This document shows, piece by piece, positions 41,403 to 49,779 of a stretch of DNA of 64,000 nt. Source of the DNA: Oryzobacter faecalis (GTDB lineage: Bacteria; Actinomycetota; Actinomycetes; Actinomycetales; Dermatophilaceae); contig NZ_JBKOFW010000003.1 in NCBI RefSeq assembly GCF_046764005.1, positions 310,001 to 374,000 of the forward strand, written 5' to 3'. The position numbers and the translations under genes are program-made. Under the pieces are notes generated by a model, which worked only from the letters and a program-made list of their open reading frames with translations, did no database searches and was not told the DNA's origin. Each line of letters opens with the position of its first letter. The first letter of the stretch is position 1.

Positions 41403-44054
41403 GTGAGGGTGGACCGGTCGCCCGAGCTGACGATGCTCTTCACCGACATCGAGGGATCCACCCGGTTGCTGAACCGGCTCGGTCCCCGGTTCTCCGACGT
41501 CCTCGCCGCGCACCGCCACATCCTGCGGACCGCGTTCCGCGACAGGAGCGGCCGCGAGCTGGGGACGGAGGGCGACAGCTTCTTCGTCGTCTTCGAGGCG
41601 GCGGAGGACGCGGTCGCCGCGGCCGTCGAGGGGCAGCGGGGGCTGGAGGCGCACGCGTGGCCCGAGAGCGTGCGGCTGCGCGTGCGGATGGGCCTGCACA
41701 CCGGTCACCCGGAGGAGTTCGAGGACAACCTCGCCGGCTTCGACGTCCACCTGGCCGCACGCATCTCGGCGACGGGGCACGGGGGGCAGATCGTCCTCAG
41801 CGCGGACACGGTCGACCGGCTCGCCGGGCGGCTCCCGAGCGGGACCGCTCTCGAGGGGCTCGGGGTGCACCGGCTCAAGGACATCCCCGAGCCGCAGCGC
41901 CTGTGGCAGCTGACGGTTGACGGACTCACGGCGTCCTTCCCCCCGCTCCGCAGCCTCGGCGCACCGGGAGGGCTGCCGACGCCCCCGACGCCGTTCGTCG
42001 GGCGCGAGGGCGACCTCGCGACGCTCTCGGGACTGCTCGACGAGGGCGGGCCGCGGCTCGTCACGCTCACCGGTCCCGGGGGGACGGGCAAGACCAGGCT
42101 CGCCCTCGCCGTCGCGCGACACGTCTCCGAGCGGTACCCGGACGGGGTCCACTTCGTCGACCTGGCCGCGATCGTCGACCCGGGTGCCGCCTGGGCCGCC
42201 CTGGGTGCCGCGCTCGGCCGCCCCGGCGACGACGAGGCGGACCTCGTGGACCACCTGCGCGCCCAGCGTGCCCTGCTCCTCCTCGACACCCCCGAGCAGC
42301 TCCCGGGCTGCGGGGCGCCCATCGCCGCCCGCCTCCTCGAGGGCACCCGGGACGTGCGCCTCCTCGTCACGAGCCGCAGGCCCCTGCACGCCGCCGGCGA
42401 GCAGGTGTACCCGGTCCAGCCGATGCGGCTCCCGCCACCAGGGGCGAAGGTCACCGTCCTCGGGGCGGGCGGGACCGACGCGGTGCGGATGTTCGTCCAG
42501 CACGCGACCCTCTCGGACCCCGCGTTCGCCCTGACCGAGGACAACGTCGCGGACGTCGTGGCGGTGTGCCGGCGCGTCGAGGGGCTCCCGCTCGCCATCG
42601 AGCTGGCGGCCGCCCAGGTGCGCCTGCTGCCCCCGAGGCAGCTCGTCGAGCACCTCGACGAGGCACTGGGCCTGCCCTCCGGCGGTCGCCCCGACCGCCA
42701 CCGCTCCCTCGCCGCCACGGTGGAGTGGAGCTACGGCATGGTCGACGCCAAGGGGCAGCGGGCCTTCCGGGCGCTGTCGGTCTTCGGGACCTCAGGTGGG
42801 TCCTTCGAGGCGCTCGCGGACGTCCTCGGGGAGGGCTCGGTCCTCGCCCTCGTGGCCGGCCTGCTCGATGCCGCCCTCGTGCGGGTCGAGGACGACCCTG
42901 CCGGGCGACGGGTCCGCGCCCTCCAGCCGGTCCGGGCCGTGGCGGGTCGGCTGCTGGCCGCGGACGACCAGCGCGAGGTGCTGCGGCACCGCCACGCCGT
43001 GTACTACGCCGCCCTCGCCGAGCGCACGGCCCCGAGGCTCAAGGGCCCGGGCGCAGCCGACGCCCGGCGGGTCCTCGACGTCGAGGCGGACAACCTCAGG
43101 GCCGCCCTCGACTTCGCCCTCGGGTCGGCGGGCGGCGTCGCGGACGAGGGAGGAGCGGCCTCGGGGGAGGCGCAGAGAGAACGCTCCGTCCTCGGCGTCC
43201 GGCTCTGCACCGCGCTCGGGTGGTACTGGTACGCCACGGGCTTCGACGACGAGCGGCGGCGGTGGCTCGAGCTCGCGAGTGGTGCGGCCGCCGCCGGCCA
43301 GGGTCCGGAGCTGGCGCGGCTGCTGCAGTCCTTCGGCCTGCTCCTGCTCCAGCACGGCGACCTCGCGCGGGCGCGCGACGTCCTGGCCAAGTCCCTCGTC
43401 CTCGCCCGCCGTGCGGGCGACCGCACCCAGGAGGCGGTCGCCCTCAACAGCCTCGGCGTCACCCACCGTGGCCTCGGGGACCCGGACCGGGCGAGGGTGC
43501 TGCTCCGCGAGAGCGCGGCCGTCGCGCAGTCACTCGGCAACCTCCCGCGCGAGGCCACCGCCCTCACCAACCTCGCGCTGCTGGAGATCGACACCGGCAA
43601 CGCCGACGCCGCGATCGACCTGCTCCGCCGGGCCGAGGAGATCGACGTCCGGCTCCAGGACGGCTGGGGCGTCGCCGCCGACCGGAGCAACAGGTCGGCC
43701 GCCCTCCTCGTCGCCGGGCGGACCGCCGAGGCCGTCGCCCTGCTCCGGGACGTCGCCGCCTCGGTCCAGGAGCACGGCGACCCCGACCTGACGCTCGGCG
43801 TCGTCGAGCTGCTCGCCGTGGCCGCGTCCCAGCAGGGCCGGCACGAGCGGGCCGTGGTGCTCGCCGCGGCGGCCGGGCAGCAGCGGCTGCGTGCCCACCT
43901 GACCCTCGCGGAGCCGGACCGCGCCTTCCTCGACGAGCGCCTCGCGGGCAGCCGTGCCGCGGTCGGCGACGCGCTGGAGCGGCTCGTCGAGGAGGGGAGC
44001 GAGCTCGACGTCGCGGCGGCCCTCGCCCTGGGAGCGCTCGACGGGAGCGGTTAG
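41403..44054 (+). CDS. Class III nucleotide cyclase-domain/ATPase/TPR signalling protein
   Basis: An 883-residue protein. Residues 1-170 are a class III adenylate/guanylate cyclase domain, with FTDIEGSTRLL (first metal Asp), TEGDSFFVVF (second metal Asp) and VHLAARIS, in which the transition-state Arg is kept but the usual Asn before it is His. Residues 200-550 are an AAA/STAND-type ATPase with P-loop LTGPGGTGKTRLALA and LLLLDTPEQ as Walker B. The rest is a helical TPR-like region (GDRTQEAVALNSLGVTHRGL). It has the layout of actinobacterial and mycobacterial cyclase-AfsR/LuxR-like regulators, but ends without a helix-turn-helix. It probably integrates a signal by ATP hydrolysis. Whether it makes cyclic nucleotide is doubtful. 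Confidence 0.85.
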   Translation: MRVDRSPELTMLFTDIEGSTRLLNRLGPRFSDVLAAHRHILRTAFRDRSGRELGTEGDSFFVVFEAAEDAVAAAVEGQRGLEAHAWPESVRLRVRMGLHTGHPEEFEDNLAGFDVHLAARISATGHGGQIVLSADTVDRLAGRLPSGTALEGLGVHRLKDIPEPQRLWQLTVDGLTASFPPLRSLGAPGGLPTPPTPFVGREGDLATLSGLLDEGGPRLVTLTGPGGTGKTRLALAVARHVSERYPDGVHFVDLAAIVDPGAAWAALGAALGRPGDDEADLVDHLRAQRALLLLDTPEQLPGCGAPIAARLLEGTRDVRLLVTSRRPLHAAGEQVYPVQPMRLPPPGAKVTVLGAGGTDAVRMFVQHATLSDPAFALTEDNVADVVAVCRRVEGLPLAIELAAAQVRLLPPRQLVEHLDEALGLPSGGRPDRHRSLAATVEWSYGMVDAKGQRAFRALSVFGTSGGSFEALADVLGEGSVLALVAGLLDAALVRVEDDPAGRRVRALQPVRAVAGRLLAADDQREVLRHRHAVYYAALAERTAPRLKGPGAADARRVLDVEADNLRAALDFALGSAGGVADEGGAASGEAQRERSVLGVRLCTALGWYWYATGFDDERRRWLELASGAAAAGQGPELARLLQSFGLLLLQHGDLARARDVLAKSLVLARRAGDRTQEAVALNSLGVTHRGLGDPDRARVLLRESAAVAQSLGNLPREATALTNLALLEIDTGNADAAIDLLRRAEEIDVRLQDGWGVAADRSNRSAALLVAGRTAEAVALLRDVAASVQEHGDPDLTLGVVELLAVAASQQGRHERAVVLAAAAGQQRLRAHLTLAEPDRAFLDERLAGSRAAVGDALERLVEEGSELDVAAALALGALDGSG

Positions 44055-44722
44055 GAGCTGCGGTCGACCCGCAGGTCGATGGGCGTGCACTCGCCGTTGT
44101 TGGACTTCTCGGCGGAGCACGCCGTCACCCCGGCGACGACCGGTACGCGAGCCTCGACGGTGAACCGGTCGCCGGGGCGGCTCGGTGGCGGGTCGATGTG
44201 GAGCTCGCCCTCGGCATCGGTCCAGACGTCCATGAACACGTTGAGCGTCACCCCGATCCGGTCGGGGTCGACACCGTGGGGGGCGAGTGCGGCGACGAGG
44301 TTCGCGAAGCACGACGGGTGGGCGGCGCCCTCGAGCTCGGGGTAGAGGACGTCGAACGTCGCCTGGCTGCACGGGGTGAGAGTGAGGTCGTGGGTCCCGA
44401 CCGAGTCCTCGACCACCTCGGCGAGGACCCGGCTCCGGTTGCTCCACAGGGCCGACCCGGTGGAGACGTAGACCGTGTTGCCGAAGTCGGTGGTGCGGCC
44501 GGAGGAGAACACCTCGGCGGGGTCGTCGGCCGAGACGAGGTAGAGGTCGCTCACCTGCTCGCCGCACGGGTCGAGCAGGGTGAGCCGGTCGCCGGGGGCG
44601 AGGACGACCGCGGTCCCCGACTGCGGGGGGACCCGCGTCCAGCCGTCGGCGGGACCGGCCGCGTCCCCCGCGTAGGGCGGTGCGATGGCGGCGCGGGGGT
44701 GGCGGCGGCGGGCGGGGTTCAC
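44051..44722 (-). CDS. DUF1989 (urea carboxylase-associated) family protein
   Basis: A 223-residue DUF1989 protein, with the family phrases LAPGDRLTLLDPCGEQVSDL, FGNTVYVSTGSALWSNRSRV, CSQATFDVLYPE and GVTLNVFMDVWTDAEGEL. The cysteines in DPCGEQ and HPSCFANL are the usual conserved ones. DUF1989 proteins lie near urea carboxylase/guanidine carboxylase and in nitrogen-catabolic clusters, but their reaction is unclear. It overlaps the YqcI/GntA-like gene upstream by GTGA, so the pair is co-expressed. Guanidino- or amine-related chemistry is a possible joint theme. Confidence 0.82.
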   Translation of the reverse strand: MNPARRRHPRAAIAPPYAGDAAGPADGWTRVPPQSGTAVVLAPGDRLTLLDPCGEQVSDLYLVSADDPAEVFSSGRTTDFGNTVYVSTGSALWSNRSRVLAEVVEDSVGTHDLTLTPCSQATFDVLYPELEGAAHPSCFANLVAALAPHGVDPDRIGVTLNVFMDVWTDAEGELHIDPPPSRPGDRFTVEARVPVVAGVTACSAEKSNNGECTPIDLRVDRSS

Positions 44723-45459
44723 TGCTCCTCCTCGACGTCGTGGCGCTGCGGGTCCGGGTGGAACGGCGGCGACCAGTCCGAGGGGACCGCCCGGCCGCTG
44801 TACTGCCGCGCCTCCGAGGTCACCCCGTGGTCGACGGCCATGGGGTTGGGCCGCCCCTGCAGCTCGGTGTCGCGGCGGCGGATCGCGTCGCGCAGGCGGT
44901 CGAACCGGCCGTCGGCACGCAGCCGCTCGAACTGCTCGTGGAGGTTGAACACGAGCGTGGGCACGGGTGCCCGGCGGGCGACCCGCGAGGCGCCGGGGTG
45001 CAGCCCGACGACGAAGAAGGGCGTGCCCCCGAGGCTGAACGCGAAGTGCGGGTTCCCGGGGTCGGCCGCGACGCCCTCCGCCCACGGCCGGTCGTCGCGG
45101 TCGTGGAGGTGCTGGAGAGCACCCCACAGCGCCTGCTCGAACTCGCGCTCCGTCATCACCTCGGGGCCGCGGAAGCAGGCGAGGAACGAGACGAGGTCGC
45201 CCTCCGTGTCGACGTCGTCGACGTAGGACCGCAGCGCGTCGCCGAGCCGGTCGAGCGAGCCGCCGGCCGACCCGTCGGTGAGGTCGTCCAGCACGACGCT
45301 CGTCACGGCGTCGCGCCGGAAGACCGACCGCGCCCCCAGGCAGGGGTACTCGGGGTGGGCGACCATCTCCTCCACGGCGGCGACGACGACGTCGCGGTGC
45401 GCGGTGTCGAGGCCCTCGGCGGCCCGGGTCGCGAGGACCCGGTCGAGCGGTTCGGTCAT
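44719..45459 (-). CDS. YqcI/YcgG (GntA-like) heme-dependent N-oxygenase family protein
   Basis: A 246-residue protein of the YqcI/YcgG family. HPEYPCLGARSVFRR near residue 40, FFVVGLHPGASRVARR near 150 and LVFNLHEQFERLR near 170 are the family signatures; the last motifs hold conserved His and Arg residues. Characterised relatives (GntA in guanitoxin biosynthesis, RohS in azomycin biosynthesis) are heme-dependent enzymes that oxidise guanidino or amino nitrogens. An ATG at 45459 gives the normal family length. A GTGT-N16-GGGTAG element lies upstream (near 45515). Coupled DUF1989 and YqcI genes suggest modification of a guanidino or amino compound, substrate unknown. Confidence 0.83.
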   Translation of the reverse strand: MTEPLDRVLATRAAEGLDTAHRDVVVAAVEEMVAHPEYPCLGARSVFRRDAVTSVVLDDLTDGSAGGSLDRLGDALRSYVDDVDTEGDLVSFLACFRGPEVMTEREFEQALWGALQHLHDRDDRPWAEGVAADPGNPHFAFSLGGTPFFVVGLHPGASRVARRAPVPTLVFNLHEQFERLRADGRFDRLRDAIRRRDTELQGRPNPMAVDHGVTSEARQYSGRAVPSDWSPPFHPDPQRHDVEEEQ

Positions 45460-45578
45460 GTGCGGGTCTGCTCCCTCGTGGGCGGGACCCCCGTCCGTCG
45501 ACGAGGTCGAGGGGGCTCCTACCCCGGCCGGGCCGGGCGCACACGGCCGTCCCGCAGCCACGGCCCGAGGGGGTCCGG

Positions 45579-46367
45579 TCAGTCGGGCAGCGGCACGGGG
45601 CCCTCGTCGATGACCTGGGACCCGTCCGTCCCGCCGGAGTCGGGCTCGTACCCCGGGACCCACCCGGTGAGCTCGACCTCCTGGGCGACGTCGTGGAGCT
45701 TGCGGTTGAGGTCCATGCTGGCGCGGCGCAGCAGCGCGAACGCCTCGTCACCGGTCACCCGGTGGCTCGCCATGACGATCCCCACGGCCGTGCCGATCTG
45801 GCGGCTGGTCTCCAGCGCCGCCGTGAGGTTGCCGACGTCCTGGACGCGCAGCCTGGACTCCACGGCCAGCGCGGCGAAGGGCGCCATCATCGACGCCGTC
45901 GTGACGTGCCCGTCGTCGAAGGAGCCCGGGGTGCAGCCGTAGAGCGAGAGCGCGGCCTGGTCGCTGCCGGCGAGCGCGAGGCGGAGCGTGAGGATGCTGC
46001 GGACGCCGGTGGCCTCCACGCACTCGAGGGAGAAGCGCGGCCAGCGCCCGTGGGACAGCAGGTCGCCGACGACGACGGCCCCCCGGTCGGGGTGGGCGTC
46101 GACGAGCGGCCCCTCCTGGGCCTGCTGCTGCAGGCGGTCGACGAGCAGCGGCAGCTCGCCCGTGGCCGCCACGGTGAGCGGGGCGCGGTCGGGCCTGAGC
46201 AGGGTGAGGCCGCAGGCGTCGGCCGAGGGCACAGCGCGGACCACCATCTCGACCACGAGGTCGGGGTCGAGCACCTCGCCGTCGCGCACGAGGCGATGGG
46301 CGAGGTCGGAGAACTGCCGGCCGAGCCCGTGGTCGGGGACGTCGGCCGGGATTGTCGAGTCGTTCAC
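45579..46367 (-). CDS. GAF-ANTAR domain regulator
   Basis: A 262-residue cytoplasmic regulator. Residues about 25-165 form a GAF domain (LVVEMVVRAVPSADACGLTL, GVRSILTLRLALAG). Residues 180-245 form an ANTAR RNA-binding domain (NLTAALETSRQIGTAVGIVM, then MASHRVTGDEAFALLRRASM). ANTAR proteins bind paired stem-loops in nascent mRNA and prevent termination. The preferred start is GTG 46367 with GGAGCT upstream; the open frame goes on to 46439. It is one of three such regulators within 13 kb, next to stress genes. Confidence 0.88.
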   Translation of the reverse strand: MNDSTIPADVPDHGLGRQFSDLAHRLVRDGEVLDPDLVVEMVVRAVPSADACGLTLLRPDRAPLTVAATGELPLLVDRLQQQAQEGPLVDAHPDRGAVVVGDLLSHGRWPRFSLECVEATGVRSILTLRLALAGSDQAALSLYGCTPGSFDDGHVTTASMMAPFAALAVESRLRVQDVGNLTAALETSRQIGTAVGIVMASHRVTGDEAFALLRRASMDLNRKLHDVAQEVELTGWVPGYEPDSGGTDGSQVIDEGPVPLPD

Positions 46368-46521
46368 GTGCGAGAGCTCCGGATGACCATTCCGGGGGGA
46401 TGCGCACCGGTGTAGGACGCTCGCACCCCGTGCGGGCAAATCTAGTAGGGCGACCCGCGTCGTGACGAAACCGGCCCACGGACGGTGCCTCGTGTCGCCG
46501 TCCGGCCGCCCGGACAGCGGT

Positions 46522-46555
46522 CCGGCCCCCGCTCCACGGTGGGAGCGGGGGCCGG
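46522..46555 (-). terminator. Intrinsic terminator-like hairpin of the CmpX-like gene
   Basis: A perfect 14-bp stem, CCGGCCCCCGCTCC (46522-46535) against its complement at 46542-46555, closes the six-base loop ACGGTG. It lies 11 bp past the stop of the minus-strand gene ending at 46566. There is no T-run, as is usual in high-G+C actinobacteria. Confidence 0.68.
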
Positions 46556-46565
46556 GGTCGCGCGG

Positions 46566-47396
46566 TCAGAGGTCGCCGGTGCGGGCCCCGTGCGTCGGGT
46601 ACGGCGCCGTCCCGTCGGTCGTCGCGGTGGCCGTCGTGGCCGAGCCGGCGGTCGCGCCGGCGTTCACCTGGGCGTCGGCCCGACGCGCGTCGGCCTCGGC
46701 CCGGGCCCGGCCCGTGCGGAGGTCGTCCTTGACGTCGTCGGCCCGCTCGCGGCCCGCGCTGTACGCGTCCTCGAGCAGCTTCTGGGCCACCCCGCGGCCG
46801 CCCAGCCCGAACGCGAGCGCGAGGCCCAGGGCGAGCGCACCCATGGTGGCCGCGAACGCGATCCGCACGATCTCCGGGGCGATCTGCAGCTGCTCGAGGA
46901 TCATGAAGAAGGCGATGACCATGACGAGGGCGGGCACGACGCTGGCCGCCACCTTGCCGGTGGGCGTGTCACCCATGACCCGGCTGATCCCGGCCGCCAC
47001 CGCGCCGGAGACCAGTGCCGCCACGACGAAGATGACGATGGCGACGATGACGTTGGGCAGGTAGGCGAGGACGGCGTTCATGAAGCCGGTCACCGCGGGG
47101 ATGCCCAGGGCGCCGATCGCCGAGAACAGGAAGAACACGAAGACGAGCCAGAAGACGACCCGGCTGATGCCGTTGCTCGGGCTCGCGCCCGGCAGGAACC
47201 GCTCGACGTAGTCGTGCGCGCGCGACTCGTGGAGGTGGCGGTCCACACCGGCCTTCTCCAGGCCCTTGCGCACCACCGCCGCGACGACCTTCGCCACGAT
47301 CCAGCCGACGAGGAGGATGAGCAGGAACCCGAGCAGGTTGGGCAGGAAGCCCATGATCCCGTCGGTCGTGCGCTGGAAGCTGTCACCGATGTCCAT
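46566..47396 (-). CDS. CmpX/MscS-related membrane protein (conserved TM helix repeat)
   Basis: A 276-residue membrane protein. Helices at about residues 17-40 (LPNLLGFLLILLVGWIVAKV), 80-100, 107-135 and 150-190 match the conserved TM-helix repeat family (PF05552-like) related to mechanosensitive channels and CmpX. The LEKAGVDRHLHE segment after the first helix and GISRVVFW are typical. The C-terminal 65 residues are charged and then low-complexity Ala/Thr (ATAGSATTATATTDG), probably disordered and cytoplasmic. It lies alone, divergent from the Zn-alcohol dehydrogenase; a GGGTAG motif is upstream. A role in osmotic or envelope stress is inferred. Confidence 0.78.
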   Translation of the reverse strand: MDIGDSFQRTTDGIMGFLPNLLGFLLILLVGWIVAKVVAAVVRKGLEKAGVDRHLHESRAHDYVERFLPGASPSNGISRVVFWLVFVFFLFSAIGALGIPAVTGFMNAVLAYLPNVIVAIVIFVVAALVSGAVAAGISRVMGDTPTGKVAASVVPALVMVIAFFMILEQLQIAPEIVRIAFAATMGALALGLALAFGLGGRGVAQKLLEDAYSAGRERADDVKDDLRTGRARAEADARRADAQVNAGATAGSATTATATTDGTAPYPTHGARTGDL

Positions 47397-47477
47397 GTGA
47401 TGACTCCGTACGTAGGGGACGTTGTTGCCCACGAGACCTACCCACCGGGCGCCGGACGATGCATCGCACGTCCAGCG

Positions 47478-47502
47478 GTGTCGGCGGGCCGATGCCGGGT
47501 AG
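47478..47502 (+). promoter_or_regulatory. SigF/SigB-like promoter of the alcohol dehydrogenase gene
   Basis: GTGT (47478-47481), 15 bases and GGGTAG (47497-47502) lie 34 bp before GTG 47536. The spacing and the -10 core match SigF/SigB-type promoters; the -35 differs from GTTT at one base. Confidence 0.5.
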
Positions 47503-47535
47503 GGGTCCGGTCCGCGACGACCGAGGAGGTCTCCA

Positions 47536-48726
47536 GTGCGAGCAGTCACGTGGCAGGGAGTCAGGGACGTGCGGGTCGAGGACGTGCCCGACCCCCGCAT
47601 CCAGGAACCGACCGACGCCGTCATCAGGGTCACGAGCACGAACATCTGCGGGTCCGACCTGCACCTGTACGAGGTGCTCGGTCCGTTCATGCACGCAGGC
47701 GACGTGCTGGGTCACGAGCCAATGGGGATCGTCGAGGAGGTCGGTGCCGAGGTCACCGAGATCCGTCCGGGCGACCGCGTCGTCATCCCGTTCAACATCT
47801 CCTGCGGCCACTGCTGGATGTGCGAGCGCGGCCTCCAGTCGCAGTGCGAGACGACCCAGGTCACCGAACAGGGAACGGGCGCAGCGCTGTTCGGCTACAC
47901 CGAGCTCTACGGGCGCGTGCCCGGAGGACAGGCCGAGTACCTGCGGGTGCCCCAGGCGAACTACACCCACATCAAGGTCCCCGAGGGACCGCCGGACGAG
48001 CGGTTCGTCTACCTGTCCGACGTGCTGCCCACCGCATGGCAGGCGGTCGCCTACGCCGACCCGTCGCCCGACGACACCCTGCTCGTCCTCGGCCTCGGGC
48101 CGATCGGGGACATGGCGTGCCGCGTCGCGCGCCAGCGCGGGGTCCAGCACGTCATCGGCGTCGACCTCGTCGACGAGCGCCTCGAACGCGCCGCCTCGCG
48201 CGGCGTCGACACCATCGACCTGCGGCAGGTCGACGACGTCGGCGACGCCGTCCGCGAGCGCACCCGTGGTCGTGGCGCGGACGGCGTCGTCGACGCCGTC
48301 GGCATGGAGGCGCACGGGTCGCCGGTCGCGGCGGCCACCCACGCCGTGACCAAGGTTCTGCCGTCGGCGCTCTCGAAGCGGATGATGAAGAGCTTCGGCA
48401 GCGACCGGCTCGCCGCGCTCACGACCGCCTTCGACGCGGTCCGCCGTGGTGGCACCGTCTCGGTCAGTGGCGTGTACGGCGGTGCGACGGACCCGTTCCC
48501 GATGCTCACGCTGTTCGACAAGCAGGTGCAGCTGCGGATGGGCCAGGCCAACGTCAAGCGGTGGGTGCCCGACATCCTCCCGCTCCTCACCGACGAGGAC
48601 CCACTCGGCGTCGAGGGCTTCGCCACGCACCGGCTGACGCTCGACGAGGCCCCCGAGGCCTACGCGACGTTCCAGAAGAAGGAGGACGGCATGGTCAAGG
48701 TCGTCCTGAGGCCCCACGGGCTCTGA
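47536..48726 (+). CDS. Zinc-dependent alcohol dehydrogenase (FDH-like MDR family)
   Basis: A 396-residue medium-chain dehydrogenase. The catalytic zinc site is TNICGSDLH with VLGHEPMG. A structural-zinc region follows, CGHCWMCERGLQSQCE, in which the four-cysteine pattern is C-x2-C-x2-C-x7-C. The NAD-binding motif is VLGLGPIGDMACRVA. Length and the long insertion after the structural zinc resemble glutathione-independent formaldehyde dehydrogenase-like enzymes of the tdh group. It probably oxidises an alcohol or aldehyde under stress. GTG 47536 follows GAGGAGG. Its last 32 bp overlap the converging CinA-C gene. Confidence 0.88.
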   Translation: MRAVTWQGVRDVRVEDVPDPRIQEPTDAVIRVTSTNICGSDLHLYEVLGPFMHAGDVLGHEPMGIVEEVGAEVTEIRPGDRVVIPFNISCGHCWMCERGLQSQCETTQVTEQGTGAALFGYTELYGRVPGGQAEYLRVPQANYTHIKVPEGPPDERFVYLSDVLPTAWQAVAYADPSPDDTLLVLGLGPIGDMACRVARQRGVQHVIGVDLVDERLERAASRGVDTIDLRQVDDVGDAVRERTRGRGADGVVDAVGMEAHGSPVAAATHAVTKVLPSALSKRMMKSFGSDRLAALTTAFDAVRRGGTVSVSGVYGGATDPFPMLTLFDKQVQLRMGQANVKRWVPDILPLLTDEDPLGVEGFATHRLTLDEAPEAYATFQKKEDGMVKVVLRPHGL

Positions 48727-49210
48727 CCGGGTCCTCGAGGACCTCGCGGAGGAGGGCGACGGCCCGGGCGGTCGCCGCGGTGACCACCTGCTCCGGGTCG
48801 CCCTCGACGTGCAGCTCCTCGGCGTCGACCCCGCCCGGCCACGCCACGGCGAGCCAGACGGTGCCGGGCGGCTGGCCGTCCTCCGGGTCGGGGCCGCCGG
48901 CGCCGGTCGTCGCCACGGCGATGTCGGCGCCGAGCTCGCGCCGGGCGCCGCGGGCCATCGACACCGCGGCCGTGCTCGTCACCACCGGGCCCCGGCGGAC
49001 CCCGAGCAGGTGGAACTTGACCTCCTTGGAGTAGGCGACGACGGCGCCCCGGTACCAGTCGGAGGCGTGGGGCGCGGCGCCCAGCACCGAGGACACCGCC
49101 CCGCTCGTCAGGGACTCGGCGGCCCCGACCGTCCATCCGGCGGACAGCGCCAGCCGGGCGACGGCCTCCGCGTCGCCTGCGGGTTCGTGGGGCGTCGGCG
49201 TCGTGCTCAT
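48695..49210 (-). CDS. CinA C-terminal domain amidohydrolase (PncC-like)
   Basis: A 171-residue stand-alone CinA-C domain. AAESLTSGAVSSVLGAAPHA, GAVVAYSKEVKFHLLGV and IAVATTGAGGPDPEDGQPPG are the family signatures. The second normally includes Y-x-N; here it is Y-S-K. Members such as PncC deamidate nicotinamide mononucleotide to recycle NAD. ATG 49210 lies 10 bp from a GTTC-N15-GGGTAC promoter-like element (49220-49244), so the mRNA would be nearly leaderless. The 3' end overlaps the dehydrogenase gene. Confidence 0.88.
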   Translation of the reverse strand: MSTTPTPHEPAGDAEAVARLALSAGWTVGAAESLTSGAVSSVLGAAPHASDWYRGAVVAYSKEVKFHLLGVRRGPVVTSTAAVSMARGARRELGADIAVATTGAGGPDPEDGQPPGTVWLAVAWPGGVDAEELHVEGDPEQVVTAATARAVALLREVLEDPVRARGASGRP

Positions 49211-49219
49211 GCCGGGCAC

Positions 49220-49244
49220 GTACCCGGGGCCCGCTGGGACGAAC
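49220..49244 (-). promoter_or_regulatory. SigF/SigB-like promoter of the cinA-C gene
   Basis: On the minus strand, GTTC (49244-49241), 15 bases and GGGTAC (49225-49220) are immediately upstream of ATG 49210. Spacing and sequence are close to the GTTT-N15-GGGTA consensus. Confidence 0.58.
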
Positions 49245-49365
49245 CGTGCGAAGGGCCCCCCGTCACGCCACCGCCGAACGACGGCACGGGCCGCGCATGG
49301 TCGGCCACCTGCCGGGTAGTGGCCTTGACCCGAGCACGACCCCACGACCGAGGAGAGGACTTCCG

Positions 49366-49779
49366 ATGACCACCGCACGAGACGTCATGACCACCGAGGT
49401 CGAGATGGTCGGCGAGGACGACACCCTCGCCGACGCAGCCCGCCGCATGGCCGACCTCGACGTCGGCTCACTGCCGATCTGCTCCGCCGACCAGCGCCTC
49501 GTCGGCGTCGTCACCGACCGCGACATCGTGGTCCGCGCCGTCGCCGAGGGACGCGACCCCTCGTCGGTCGCCGTCAAGGAGGTCGCCCAGGGCGAGGCGG
49601 TGACGATCGGTGCCGACGACTCCCTCGAGGAGGCTCGCGCCGTCATGGCCGACCACCAGGTGCGCCGGCTGCCCGTCATCGACGGCGACCGGGTCGTCGG
49701 CATCATCAGCCAGGCTGACGTGGCCCGCGCCTCCGCTGACGCGGACACCGGGGAGGTCGTCCAGCGGATCTCCGAGTGA
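49366..49779 (+). CDS. CBS-domain pair protein
   Basis: A 137-residue protein consisting of two CBS motifs, residues about 8-60 (ARDVMTTEVEMVGEDDTLAD, DRDIVVRAVAEG) and 70-125 (VTIGADDSLEEARAVMADHQ, RRLPVIDGDRVVGIIS). A Bateman module of this size binds adenine nucleotides or AdoMet and usually acts as a small stress-linked sensor. ATG 49366 is preceded by AGGAGAGGA. A GGGTAG motif sits about 50 bp upstream with a poor -35. Its stop overlaps the flavoprotein start by GTGA. Confidence 0.9.
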   Translation: MTTARDVMTTEVEMVGEDDTLADAARRMADLDVGSLPICSADQRLVGVVTDRDIVVRAVAEGRDPSSVAVKEVAQGEAVTIGADDSLEEARAVMADHQVRRLPVIDGDRVVGIISQADVARASADADTGEVVQRISE

